The notes under the pieces: generated by a model
The model's database searches: none
Told to the model about the DNA's origin: nothing
Seen by the model: only the letters and a program-made list of their open reading frames with translations
NCBI GenBank assembly: GCA_030639305.1
Contig: DAOWCY010000075.1
Coordinates: forward strand, 1 to 29,958
Source: JAGLQA01 sp023135565
GTDB taxonomy: Bacteria; Acidobacteriota; Aminicenantia; UBA2199
Reading direction: 5' to 3'
DNA: 29,958 nt
Position numbers and translations under genes: made by a program
Shown: piece after piece, positions 21,701 to 28,791 of the stretch
Position numbering within the stretch: position 1 is the first letter of the stretch
Layout: the number at the start of each line of letters is the position of its first letter

Positions 21701-22858
21701 ACAGAAAAGAAAAAGCTCGAAGCCCAACTCCAGCATGCCAAAAAAATGGAAGCCGTAGGCACCATGGCCGGCGGTATTGCCCATGATTTTAATAACCTGT
21801 TGATGGGTATCCTGGGCAATGTATCGCTTTTACTTATAGATATAGAGGAGAATCATCCTTTTTATAATGAATTAACCAATATCGAAGACTGTGTACAAAA
21901 CGGCGCCGCCCTGACCCGGCAGTTGTTAGGTTTTGCCAGGGGGGGGAAATATGAAGTGAAGCCTACGGATTTGAACCGGGTAGTGCAAAAAAGTTCCCAA
22001 CTGTTCAGCCGCACCAGGAAAGAGATCACGGTTTACGGGAAATATGAGGAGAACCTCCGGACTGTAGAAGTTGACCGGGGTCAGATCGAGCAAGTGCTGG
22101 TGAATCTTTATATAAATGCCTGGCAGGCGATGCCCCATGGCGGCGATATCTATCTCCAAACCGGGAACGTCACCTTGAATGGAGGGGACATATCCCTTTA
22201 TGGTCTCAAACCGGGAGATTATGTTAAAATTTCCGTTACAGATACGGGCAGCGGCATGGACGAAGCCATCAGCCAGAGAATATTCGAACCCTTTTTCACC
22301 ACCAAAGAGATGGGCCGGGGTACGGGATTGGGTTTGGCCTCAGCCTACGGTATCGTCACCAATCACGGCGGCAGTATCTACGTGGACAGCGAGAAAGACA
22401 AAGGAACGACATTTACCATCTATCTACCGGCCTCGGATAAAGAGATAGTGGAAGAAAAAAAATCACCCGCAGCTCATGCCGCGGGCTCGGAAACTATCAT
22501 GTTTGTAGACGATGAGGTGTTTGTCCGTGATGTAGGGGAAAAGTATTTGCAGGAATTGGGTTACAAACCGTTGTTAGCCTCAGGGGGACAGGAAGCCATA
22601 GAAATTTACGAAAGAAACAAAGAGCAAATCGACATGGTCATATTAGATGTGATTATGCCCGGCATGGGAGGCGGCGAGACCTTCGATAGGTTGAAAAAGA
22701 TCGATCCCCATGTAAAGGTGCTGCTTTCCAGCGGTTACAGTATCGATGGTGAAGCCGCGGAGATATTGGAACGCGGCAGCCGGGGATTTATCCAGAAGCC
22801 TTTTAGATTAGAGCAGATGTCGCAAAAGATCAGGTCGATTTTGGACAAAAAAAAATAA
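18788..22858 (+). CDS. Propeller-type hybrid two-component sensor kinase
   Basis: The 1356-residue membrane sensor has a signal peptide (1-26) and fourteen two-component-propeller repeats, each ending in a W-[IF]-G/A motif (for example NLWFGTDGG), enough for two seven-bladed propellers (about 30-690). A Y_Y_Y domain (about 690-778), one membrane helix (783-803) and a coiled coil follow. The cytoplasmic part has PAS (about 862-975), HisKA with His999 in GGIAHDFNN, HATPase_c with N box NLYINAWQAM, VTDTGSGM and GRGTGLGLA, and a C-terminal receiver domain with Asp1287 (MVILDVIMPGM). It likely senses an extracellular ligand, often a glycan in this class. No DNA-binding domain is present, so a separate output partner is needed; none is adjacent. 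Confidence 0.92.
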   Translation: MKMKRDFERGFYLCLFMLILTALGWGQHYNFKNYSIEQGLAQSQVRSLFQDSRGYLWIGTLGGGVSRFDGLNFTNFTKKDGLADNHVPAIFEDSEGNIWFGSYAGVSRYDGKKFSPLDVGNSLPDSPVRAIAEDRQGNLWFGSETGLWKYDKKTLRCFTKKDGLADDFIRSILVDREGTLWFGTGNGSIVRYDGRVFSNFSTPGGPVEDPVFSILQDRRGNLWFGAAAGVYMYDGKTLRDYTVKAGLNRNTVRTILEDREGNLWFGTDGGGISKFDGKAFINISEKNGLSSNVVWALLEDREGNIWIGTYRGGLDKYSGAAFTCFSSQDGLGDDVIRAILEDRAGNVWFATFRGGVSRFDGKTITTFTTKDGLIDNFVLTIFEDKKGNFWFGTYKGVSKYDGRGFTNLTMENGLADRVIRSICEDRRGNIWFGTNNFGISRYDGNTITNLTTADGLPDNRVNSIIEDREGKIWIATSKGICVYDGLTASAPYKGPGKSTSDKADLKGIFSGKLSRSIREECGLEQKNIYSILQDKKGSFWFAAYGEGIVKCTPAKSSKNCCSFEVFDTKAGLNNDNVVSLIFDDSGKLWIGTEKGACRFDVELYEQTGQKTFEHYGKEEGFTGIECIHNAIIKDRAGNIWFGTVKGAVKYDPGEDKPNLTEPLTHITGVNLLFTEEIDTAEPLAGAPSVEPHPGLELYYDKNYIEIGFIGLSFTAPGKVKYRYKLEGFDSIWVPGNAPYARYPNLPPGKYTFKVKACNNDELWNREPTSFSFRIMPPFWKTWWFFLLAGVLGVFLIYLLVKIRTKKLEKQRKVLENKVEKATRELKKEKDKVEQINLQLESRVKQRTADLTKANESLRDSEEKFRLVVENANDAIFIVQDEVIKFPNPKTGEMLGYSQGELANIPFTALIHPQDKDRILQKFPRTGAGGGLAGAYSFRVIDKNNNELWIDLNSVPIHWEGKPASLYFSRDITEKKKLEAQLQHAKKMEAVGTMAGGIAHDFNNLLMGILGNVSLLLIDIEENHPFYNELTNIEDCVQNGAALTRQLLGFARGGKYEVKPTDLNRVVQKSSQLFSRTRKEITVYGKYEENLRTVEVDRGQIEQVLVNLYINAWQAMPHGGDIYLQTGNVTLNGGDISLYGLKPGDYVKISVTDTGSGMDEAISQRIFEPFFTTKEMGRGTGLGLASAYGIVTNHGGSIYVDSEKDKGTTFTIYLPASDKEIVEEKKSPAAHAAGSETIMFVDDEVFVRDVGEKYLQELGYKPLLASGGQEAIEIYERNKEQIDMVILDVIMPGMGGGETFDRLKKIDPHVKVLLSSGYSIDGEAAEILERGSRGFIQKPFRLEQMSQKIRSILDKKK

Positions 22859-22911
22859 ATAATAAGTGTTGAGAAACGCCGGTTTTTTTCTTGTTTTTCT
22901 ATGAATGGGAG

Positions 22912-22940
22912 TTGACAGGAAAAAGATTCGAATATATAAT
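22912..22940 (+). promoter_or_regulatory. Leaderless-type promoter of the DUF4258/DUF2283 pair
   Basis: Consensus TTGACA (22912-22917), 17-bp spacer, consensus TATAAT (22935-22940), 7 nt, ATG at 22948. This is the strongest promoter by sequence in the window. Confidence 0.75.
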
Positions 22941-22947
22941 TAACTTG

Positions 22948-23199
22948 ATGGCTATAAAAATACATCCACATGCGGCAGAACGAATGAAGGAACGAGGTAC
23001 TAACGAAGAAGAAGTTTCAATAACCATCGAAACCGGGGAAAGTTTCCCGGCAAAATTCGACAGAACCGGGTTCAGACGAAATTTCTCTTTCAACGGCACC
23101 TGGAATAAAAAGAAATATAACACCAAACAAGTCGAAGTGATTGCTGTCAACGAAGATGGAGATTGGATTATAGTTACAACTTTGGTAAAATATTTTTAG
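22948..23199 (+). CDS. DUF4258 protein (toxin-like)
   Basis: The 83-residue product has the DUF4258 pattern: an N-terminal His in IHPHAAERMKERG, then a two-helix/strand segment ending in a conserved VEVIAVNED...IVTTLVKYF. This family is compared to RelE/MqsR-like RNase folds and is usually encoded beside DUF2283. The start is ATG 22948, because homology begins there and the -10 box is 7 nt upstream; a longer frame from 22891 would run through the promoter. The stop abuts the AGGAGG of the next gene. Toxin activity is inferred from family and context only. Confidence 0.7.
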   Translation: MAIKIHPHAAERMKERGTNEEEVSITIETGESFPAKFDRTGFRRNFSFNGTWNKKKYNTKQVEVIAVNEDGDWIIVTTLVKYF

Positions 23200-23210
23200 G
23201 AGGCAAACAA

Positions 23211-23444
23211 ATGAGAATAAATTACGATCCAAAATATAACATCGCATATATTAAAGTACGAGAGAAAATAGCTGAAGTTGAGACTATACGAATTAGTGAC
23301 GAAATAAATATCGACATAACTCCTGATGGGAAAATCTATGGAATCGAACTCCTAAATGCCAATGAACAAATGGAATTTGAAAAAACAAAGGAACTGGTAA
23401 TCATTAACGAAGTAACAGGCCAAAAGGCGGAACTTTATATTTAG
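23211..23444 (+). CDS. DUF2283 protein (antitoxin-like partner)
   Basis: The 77-residue product has the DUF2283 signature: INYDPKYNIAYIKV, a central ISDEINIDITPDGKIYGIELLNA, and a short tail. The start is ATG 23211 with perfect AGGAGG (23198-23203) 7 nt upstream, overlapping the DUF4258 stop region. The frame is open upstream to 23163 but has no binding site there. Small acidic DUF2283 proteins accompany DUF4258 in many genomes, consistent with a two-gene module that is translationally linked. Confidence 0.75.
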   Translation: MRINYDPKYNIAYIKVREKIAEVETIRISDEINIDITPDGKIYGIELLNANEQMEFEKTKELVIINEVTGQKAELYI

Positions 23445-23493
23445 ACAAAACATGACAGGTAAATTAGAATCAATATCGGGGAGAGGATAAAAA

Positions 23494-24057
23494 ATGGCTG
23501 AACACGTTTGCCCTTTGTGGGTGGGATATCTTTTGATAAGCCCGCTGAGAAAACTATTGCAGAATCCCCAAAAGATACTGGCGGAATACGTGAAAGAAGG
23601 CATGACGGTGCTGGAAGTAGGACCGGCTTTGGGGTTTTTCAGTTTGCCCATGGCCCGCATGGTGGGGAAAAAAGGCAAAGTGGTGTGCGTCGATCTCCAG
23701 GAAAAGATGCTGCGAAAACTCTTAAAAAGGGCCGCTAAAAAGGGGCTGGCGGGGCCTATCGAAACCCGCGCCTGTGCGGCGGATTCTTTAGGCATCGACG
23801 ATCTAAGCGGGCAAGTGGATTTTGTGCTGGCTTTTGCCGTGGTACACGAAGTCCCGGCTAAACAAAAATTGCTTTCCCAGGTTGCCCGCGCCTTAAAGCC
23901 GGGAGGAAAACTATTGATAGCCGAGCCTAAGAATCACGTCCCGGTAGAACTTTTCGATGAGATAAAAGCCATCGCTTTAGCGCAGGGCTTAGAAGAGATA
24001 GGCAGCCCGCAGATAGGAAGTAGTTTAACCACCCTTTTCATAAAGCGGGCGGAGTGA
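23494..24057 (+). CDS. Class I SAM-dependent methyltransferase
   Basis: The 187-residue product has the N-terminal HVCPLWVGYLLISPLRKLL segment typical of a small Methyltransf_11/31 family. SAM motif I is VLEVGPALGFFSL (about 39-51), followed by the acidic strand VVCVDLQ, FVLAFAVVHEV and the ALKPGGKLLIAEPK strand. The substrate is unknown. The ATG has GAGAGGAT upstream. Its stop is 3 nt before the zinc-ribbon gene start, so the two are cotranscribed. It could be read from the DUF4258 promoter, since the gap after DUF2283 is only 49 bp. Confidence 0.82.
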   Translation: MAEHVCPLWVGYLLISPLRKLLQNPQKILAEYVKEGMTVLEVGPALGFFSLPMARMVGKKGKVVCVDLQEKMLRKLLKRAAKKGLAGPIETRACAADSLGIDDLSGQVDFVLAFAVVHEVPAKQKLLSQVARALKPGGKLLIAEPKNHVPVELFDEIKAIALAQGLEEIGSPQIGSSLTTLFIKRAE

Positions 24058-24060
24058 GCT

Positions 24061-24285
24061 ATGAGTAGACCACGCTGTCCGGGCCAGGACCAACGCTACT
24101 GGAAACCGGGAGATATTTTCGATGTAAAATGCCCCAACTGCGGCACTGAGATCGAATTCTGGAAAGATGAACCCAGGCATTACTGTCCCGGATGTGAAAA
24201 ACCGGTGCGCAATCCTAAAATAGACACCGGCTGTGCCGAGTGGTGCAAGTACGCCGACGAATGTATAGGGGAACTGCAAGAATGA
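24061..24285 (+). CDS. Small zinc-ribbon protein
   Basis: The 74-residue product has CPNC (Cys24/27) and CPGC (Cys42/45), forming a zinc ribbon, then a second Cys cluster (Cys58, Cys62, Cys68 in GCAEWCKYADECIG), plus Cys6. The YWKPGDIF...CPNCGxEIEFWKDEPR pattern is a recurring small protein family found beside this methyltransferase; I give no function. The ATG is preceded by GGAG lying in the end of the methyltransferase gene, so translation is coupled. Confidence 0.8.
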   Translation: MSRPRCPGQDQRYWKPGDIFDVKCPNCGTEIEFWKDEPRHYCPGCEKPVRNPKIDTGCAEWCKYADECIGELQE

Positions 24286-24308
24286 AAGGCCCATCTAAAA
24301 ATAAACAA

Positions 24309-24330
24309 CCCCACTGCGTGGGGGAGCGTT
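24309..24330 (-). repeat. Hairpin repeat, copy B
   Basis: Perfect 22/22 inverted copy of 5267-5288 (stem CCCCAC/GTGGGG). It follows the zinc-ribbon gene by 24 bp and may act as its transcript end. Confidence 0.65.
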
Positions 24331-24386
24331 TAGGGGGAGGCAGTTGTAACGGATGTGCACGAGCAAAATTTTCCTGTACCTGCCGG

Positions 24387-24413
24387 GGCTAAGAGGGTGG
24401 GTGCGCCGCACCC
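24387..24413 (+). repeat. GGGTGC/GCACCC hairpin repeat, copy 2
   Basis: Matches 10855-10881 at 25 of 27 positions and carries the dyad GGGTGCGCCGCACCC (24399-24413). It lies in the 469-bp gap between the zinc-ribbon gene and the TPR membrane gene. Confidence 0.65.
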
Positions 24414-24433
24414 AAAGATAGAGGGGAGGGAAA

Positions 24434-24586
24434 GCCGGTCTCTTTAGCCGATTTTTTCAAGGTATTCGAAATAGGATATGGGAAAAAATCCACAACCGGG
24501 TGACCGCCAACGTATTGAACCGTTTCAAACAGTTGTGCGAGTGGAGATTCGAGAAAGTGCAGGAAGAATTCCGGCAGGCGGAATAA
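24434..24586 (+). pseudogene. C-terminal remnant of an unrecognised protein
   Basis: An open frame without start ends at TAA 24584-24586 and encodes about 50 residues with strongly coding-like helical sequence (RIWEKIHNRVTANVLNRF, then CEWRFEKVQEEFRQAE). There is no start codon, ribosome binding site or upstream part; the GGGTGC repeat lies just before it. I do not recognise the family. Confidence 0.45.
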
Positions 24587-24643
24587 GCCGCGGTGCAGAC
24601 ACGATGAGAGAAAAATTTAGCGGCGTTTTTTTTCAAATAATAC

Positions 24644-24672
24644 TTGACTTTTTTTTTCCGATAGTGTTTAAT
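24644..24672 (+). promoter_or_regulatory. Promoter of the membrane TPR gene
   Basis: TTGACT (24644-24649), 17-bp spacer with a T-run, TTTAAT (24667-24672). The leader is about 75 nt and ends in AGGAG before ATG 24755. Confidence 0.6.
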
Positions 24673-24754
24673 ATTAACCTGGATAAGATGGAGACATTCC
24701 AGGGAGACAGGGTTCCGGGGGAACATCGGTCAATAAAAATAACAGGAGAAAATT

Positions 24755-27700
24755 ATGAGTGTAAAGGAGCTAAAATTAAAGTTTTACAATTATTCTGCCA
24801 GGTATGGAGGGTTTTTAAACTACCTGACGGTATTTATTATCACTGGGGGATTGGTTTTCTTTTTTTTAAGTACTGGATTATTTAAAGGTTTTCTACTTTT
24901 AAAAATCTTGCCGGCATTCTTGGGGAGTGTTGTAGTATTGTCAATATTGGCATCTGTAGTACCCTCATTCTGGCATTTTGTTACTTTTCGATATATCGCT
25001 TATTTTGTGGCCTGGATCATTTCATTAATTCGCCGGGTACTGGCAAATCGGTTTGTTAAATTTATCATCATTTTTTTATTAGTCGGTGTTGTGCAGCAGG
25101 CACGGCTTTTTTTGATGCGGCTAAAGACAGAAGCCGATTGGTTTGATCTTGAAGAAATCCTGGGACTTCGTTTTCTCATTACCACCTTAGCGCTAACCCT
25201 TCTCATCTACTGCCTAACCTGGATATTCAAAGCCAGGAAAAGCATTGTCATTTCCGAATTTAATAACTATACCGGGCTGGAGGAACTTGATAAACCGGTA
25301 GGAGCTATTCCATACCGGTTAATCAGTGAAATTATCAGGCTTAAAAACCTGTACAAAACCATCGGCGAATTAAAACCAAAAACCAAACATAACTTGATAA
25401 TAGAAGCCACCGTGTCTATTTTAGATATCGGTAAATCCCTGGAGGAGGCGGTAGGGACAAACCTGGAGATCCAGTTTGGCTCCAAAATGAAATTCGGCTT
25501 TAATCCCTTAAAACTTTTTGGTTGGTTAGTCCGGGGTCCGAAATTATGCGGCTGTTTGCAGTGGGAAGGAGACAAAATGGTGCTAATTGCCTGGATCAGA
25601 GGCGGCAATTTGAACGGCACATGGCGTATGCACAGCGATGATATAGACAATACCGGTGAAAAAGAAGAATTACCGAAATTCATCACGGCAAGAATTCCAG
25701 GACTGATCGATGAAATAACCCACCACATTTTTGCCGATTTAGCAGAGGTGGGGTCGCCACGCTGGCAGGCGGTTAAACATTACTCCAATGGCCTATGGCA
25801 GTACCGCGAAACTGTACGCACCAAGGAAAACCGCTGTTTAACACTAAGGAAGGCCAAAACTGAATTTAAAAAAGCCCTGGCCCAGGATACCGAATTCGCT
25901 CAATGTTATTACAACCTGGGTATCATCTATAAAAAGCTCGGCAATGATAGAGCAGCAGAAGCAGCCTTTCGCAAAGCTCTGGAAAAGAACCCGGATAACT
26001 ATAAATCTTATTACAAACTGTCCCTAATTTATCAAGAACGTAAAGATTACAAAAATTCCCGGTGGTTTTGTGAACAGGCTATCCAGCTTCAACCATCTAA
26101 TGCCCTGGCCTGGAACTTATTAGCCGTCATCCATTACAAAAAGTGGTTAAATGATAAGAAAGATCATTATAAATACCAGGGGGGGCTCCCTATTCCTAAA
26201 GAAATAATCGAAACGGCAATGGTTGCCGTTATGCTTTCCTGGCGCGAATTATGCCGGGCCAGGGCAAAAAATAATGTAACTCCAAAACATAAAGATATAG
26301 CCACGATTTCAATTCGCAACCTATCGGTTCTTAAAGGGATGAAACGTCCCTTTAAGCGGTGGTTTTCCCCTTTCAACCAAGCGTTATTCTTGTCCCCGGA
26401 AAATGATGATCTCCATTTTGAATTGGGTAAATATTATTACCGCTGGGAAAAATGGCGAAAAGCCCGGGATGCCTTTTTCAGGGTGTATGAAGAAGGTGTG
26501 GATATAGACGAACCGCTGCGATATTGGTCTTGTTACGCCGATGCAAATGCCCATCTATACGAAAAAAAAATAGAAGAACCATTCAAAGAAACAATAGAGG
26601 AAGGTTTTACCCATTTCCTGGATGCCGCAGCCGATATCCTCCATAATAAAAGAAAAGATATGGAGCGTGATATAGAACCTTCCCGGCTCGATGTAAATAT
26701 TGAAACAATGAAAAGTGCATTGACCCGCATATGGAAATATGAAAAAAAAATAAAAGAAAAAACAGAGAAAATAGAAATACATAAAAGAGAGATCGAATTT
26801 GCCGCTGATTTAAAAGAAATTTTGAATGAGGTAATTGAAATTCATAGTGATGACAAAAAAAACTTCTACGAAAATAAAAACAAAGATATTCCAGTCTGCC
26901 TGGATTGGGCCCGAAGCCAGTTAAACGTTGCGGTAGGTAAACGATTACTGGAACTCTCGGAACTCGAAAAACATGCAGCTAATTCAACCTACTCTCCGGT
27001 GGGCCAAAAATACCTTAGACAGGCAATCCAATTATTGGATGAAGCAAAGCAAAAATTGGAAAAGAACTACCCGCGGCAAATAACGAAACTAAGACTGCAT
27101 ATGTACTTAGCACAAGGATATTTAAGATTAGAACAACTTGACAAAGCGCTATTTCATGCCCGGGAGGCAGTGCGCTTAAATCCTTTCGAACCGGAGGAAC
27201 GGCGCCTGCTGGGCAAGGTGCACATTGCCCTGGAGAACTACAAAAAAGCGATCACGGAATTGGAAATCAGTTTCCGCCTGGAACCCGATAACCACGAAAT
27301 TTTAAAAGAACTGGGTGAAGCTTATAAAAGAAAAGGGGAGAACGCCTGTAGTTCAACGGAGACGAAAAAAGCCTATAATTCTGCCCGCGAAACCTTTTCC
27401 CAGGCCCTGGAAATAATAGGCAGTCACTCCTTTCCAGATCAGGAACCGGGAGAAAATGATGATAAATATATAGAGAACCTGGGCTTAACCCACTATTACT
27501 TAGGATATTTCTGTTACGAGTTATTGGAATATGATGCCGCCGCCACTCATTCCCGGGCTGCTGCTCAAATGGGTTATAAGCCGGTATCCGCCCTGATACA
27601 AGCGGGATGGAACTATATCAATGCCGGGGCCTTTTACAGGGCAAAACAGGCTTTCGATAAAGCCGCTGAATACGAAAAAAACACGCAGCACAATAATAGC

Positions 27701-28315
27701 CTGCACTCTATAGAAATCAAGCTTGGCCAAGCTGCCGCATTTCTCGAAGGGGCAGTGAGTATCGGGGATAAAAAACAAAAGGAGTATAAAGAAGTAGTCA
27801 AATGGTTGGAAACAGCCGGAAAAGGGTTGAAGAATGAGCAGAAGAAACTGGAAAGTGCAAAAAGAAAACTCAATATTGAATCTATAGCGTTAAAGGAACT
27901 AAAAAAGAAAAATGACCAGGATGAAAAGAAAAAAATACATAATGAAAAAGAAAAAAAGGAAATAGACATCATAAAAAAACTAAAAACTGAAATAGACCAA
28001 TACCTCGATTGCCTTCCCCGGCTCTGGTTCAATTATCATGAATGCCGGGGACTAATGTCTTTTAAAGAGGAAAAATATGAGGACGCGCTCCGGGAATTCG
28101 AACAAGCCGTTACCTATATGGACAATGCCAGGATTTATTTACGTATGGCGAAAACCTACCGGCTGTATGCCGCTGGAAATGATAATCCGGATAGGAGGTC
28201 TCATATACTCGATGCCCGTAATGCTTGCGATCTATGCAGGAAACACGATCAGCGTGAAAAACATAAAGAGGAGATTAAATCACTGCTCCAGGAATTAGAT
28301 ACGCTGGAAGAATAA
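24755..28315 (+). CDS. Large membrane-anchored TPR protein
   Basis: The 1186-residue product has four or five hydrophobic segments in residues 20-158. A domain of about 180 residues follows (about 163-345, starting IVISEFNNYTGLEEL) that I do not recognise; its first strand recalls nucleotide- or peptide-binding modules in which an (F/S)xNxTG segment opens the fold. TPRs lie at about 365-465, 770-870 and near the end, linked by charged helical stretches, with a very Lys/Glu-rich coiled coil at about 1010-1085. The start has AGGAG 6 nt upstream. It is monocistronic between repeat-filled gaps. It is probably a scaffold on the cytoplasmic side of the membrane (inference). Confidence 0.75.
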   Translation: MSVKELKLKFYNYSARYGGFLNYLTVFIITGGLVFFFLSTGLFKGFLLLKILPAFLGSVVVLSILASVVPSFWHFVTFRYIAYFVAWIISLIRRVLANRFVKFIIIFLLVGVVQQARLFLMRLKTEADWFDLEEILGLRFLITTLALTLLIYCLTWIFKARKSIVISEFNNYTGLEELDKPVGAIPYRLISEIIRLKNLYKTIGELKPKTKHNLIIEATVSILDIGKSLEEAVGTNLEIQFGSKMKFGFNPLKLFGWLVRGPKLCGCLQWEGDKMVLIAWIRGGNLNGTWRMHSDDIDNTGEKEELPKFITARIPGLIDEITHHIFADLAEVGSPRWQAVKHYSNGLWQYRETVRTKENRCLTLRKAKTEFKKALAQDTEFAQCYYNLGIIYKKLGNDRAAEAAFRKALEKNPDNYKSYYKLSLIYQERKDYKNSRWFCEQAIQLQPSNALAWNLLAVIHYKKWLNDKKDHYKYQGGLPIPKEIIETAMVAVMLSWRELCRARAKNNVTPKHKDIATISIRNLSVLKGMKRPFKRWFSPFNQALFLSPENDDLHFELGKYYYRWEKWRKARDAFFRVYEEGVDIDEPLRYWSCYADANAHLYEKKIEEPFKETIEEGFTHFLDAAADILHNKRKDMERDIEPSRLDVNIETMKSALTRIWKYEKKIKEKTEKIEIHKREIEFAADLKEILNEVIEIHSDDKKNFYENKNKDIPVCLDWARSQLNVAVGKRLLELSELEKHAANSTYSPVGQKYLRQAIQLLDEAKQKLEKNYPRQITKLRLHMYLAQGYLRLEQLDKALFHAREAVRLNPFEPEERRLLGKVHIALENYKKAITELEISFRLEPDNHEILKELGEAYKRKGENACSSTETKKAYNSARETFSQALEIIGSHSFPDQEPGENDDKYIENLGLTHYYLGYFCYELLEYDAAATHSRAAAQMGYKPVSALIQAGWNYINAGAFYRAKQAFDKAAEYEKNTQHNNSLHSIEIKLGQAAAFLEGAVSIGDKKQKEYKEVVKWLETAGKGLKNEQKKLESAKRKLNIESIALKELKKKNDQDEKKKIHNEKEKKEIDIIKKLKTEIDQYLDCLPRLWFNYHECRGLMSFKEEKYEDALREFEQAVTYMDNARIYLRMAKTYRLYAAGNDNPDRRSHILDARNACDLCRKHDQREKHKEEIKSLLQELDTLEE

Positions 28316-28435
28316 CAAAAGAATCATAATTTCGGGCGCTGGAGATGGAAAGCAGCGACGAAAAAATATTTTTACCGGATAAAAGCACAATTATGCATAA
28401 AACATTAATTACTTTGTAAAACAAATTATTTTCAC

Positions 28436-28545
28436 ACAGATAAGTTATATTCTTTTAATTTGTGTGTAATTTTTGTAATCTGTGGGCTTGTTTTGGGGTC
28501 TCCGTCCCCTTTTGTGTCCTTCATGTGCTTCGTGGTAAAAATAGG
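28436..28545 (+). repeat. Probable intergenic repeat unit (GTGTGTAAT...TCTGTGGGC type)
   Basis: Gene-free DNA with phrases such as TAATCTGTGGGC, TGTGTCCTTCATGTGCTTCGTGG that resemble non-coding repeats I recall from several environmental bacterial genomes. Within this window it occurs once, so its repeat nature is not shown here. The rest of 28316-28770 contains the two elements listed next and no gene. Confidence 0.3.
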
Positions 28546-28551
28546 AACTCA

Positions 28552-28580
28552 GATTTCGCGAATGCCCGTTTGCCGAATGC
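28552..28580 (+). repeat. 29-bp dispersed repeat, copy 2
   Basis: Identical in inverted orientation to 8213-8241, 20 kb away. It is followed by GCTGAATGCTG, the same kind of iterated tail seen near the first copy. Confidence 0.75.
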
Positions 28581-28647
28581 TGAATGCTGTCACGGGGTTG
28601 AAAAATTCGTTCTTTTGCTGTAAAATTCTTTTATTAGAAACACCTAT

Positions 28648-28775
28648 GCCATTACATGGCGGTAATGAACAACATATTGTACATATTTCGAGTTCCCAGC
28701 GCCAGATGGCTTTTTTTCAAGCTTAGTTGATCACTTAGCCTTGAAAAACACTATTTATTAACGCCATGTAATGGC
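28648..28775. mobile_element. 128-bp MITE-like element with 14-bp inverted ends
   Basis: GCCATTACATGGCG (28648-28661) and CGCCATGTAATGGC (28762-28775) are perfect inverted repeats. The interior has an imperfect stem-loop (TTTTTCAAGCTTAG near 28713 with CTTAGCCTTGAAAAA near 28733). It has no coding capacity. Its right end lies directly before the ribosome binding site of the aminotransferase and contains an in-frame ATG (28771) that is probably not the true start. Confidence 0.6.
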
Positions 28776-28791
28776 CCAGGAGAATAACAGC

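Noticed and set aside
22891..22947. Upstream extension of the DUF4258 frame
   Set aside because: It runs through the consensus TTGACA/TATAAT promoter, and DUF4258 similarity begins at the ATG at 22948.
28460..28726. 88-codon plus-strand frame before the aminotransferase
   Set aside because: It consists of intergenic repeat DNA and half of the MITE-like element, with no ribosome binding site.
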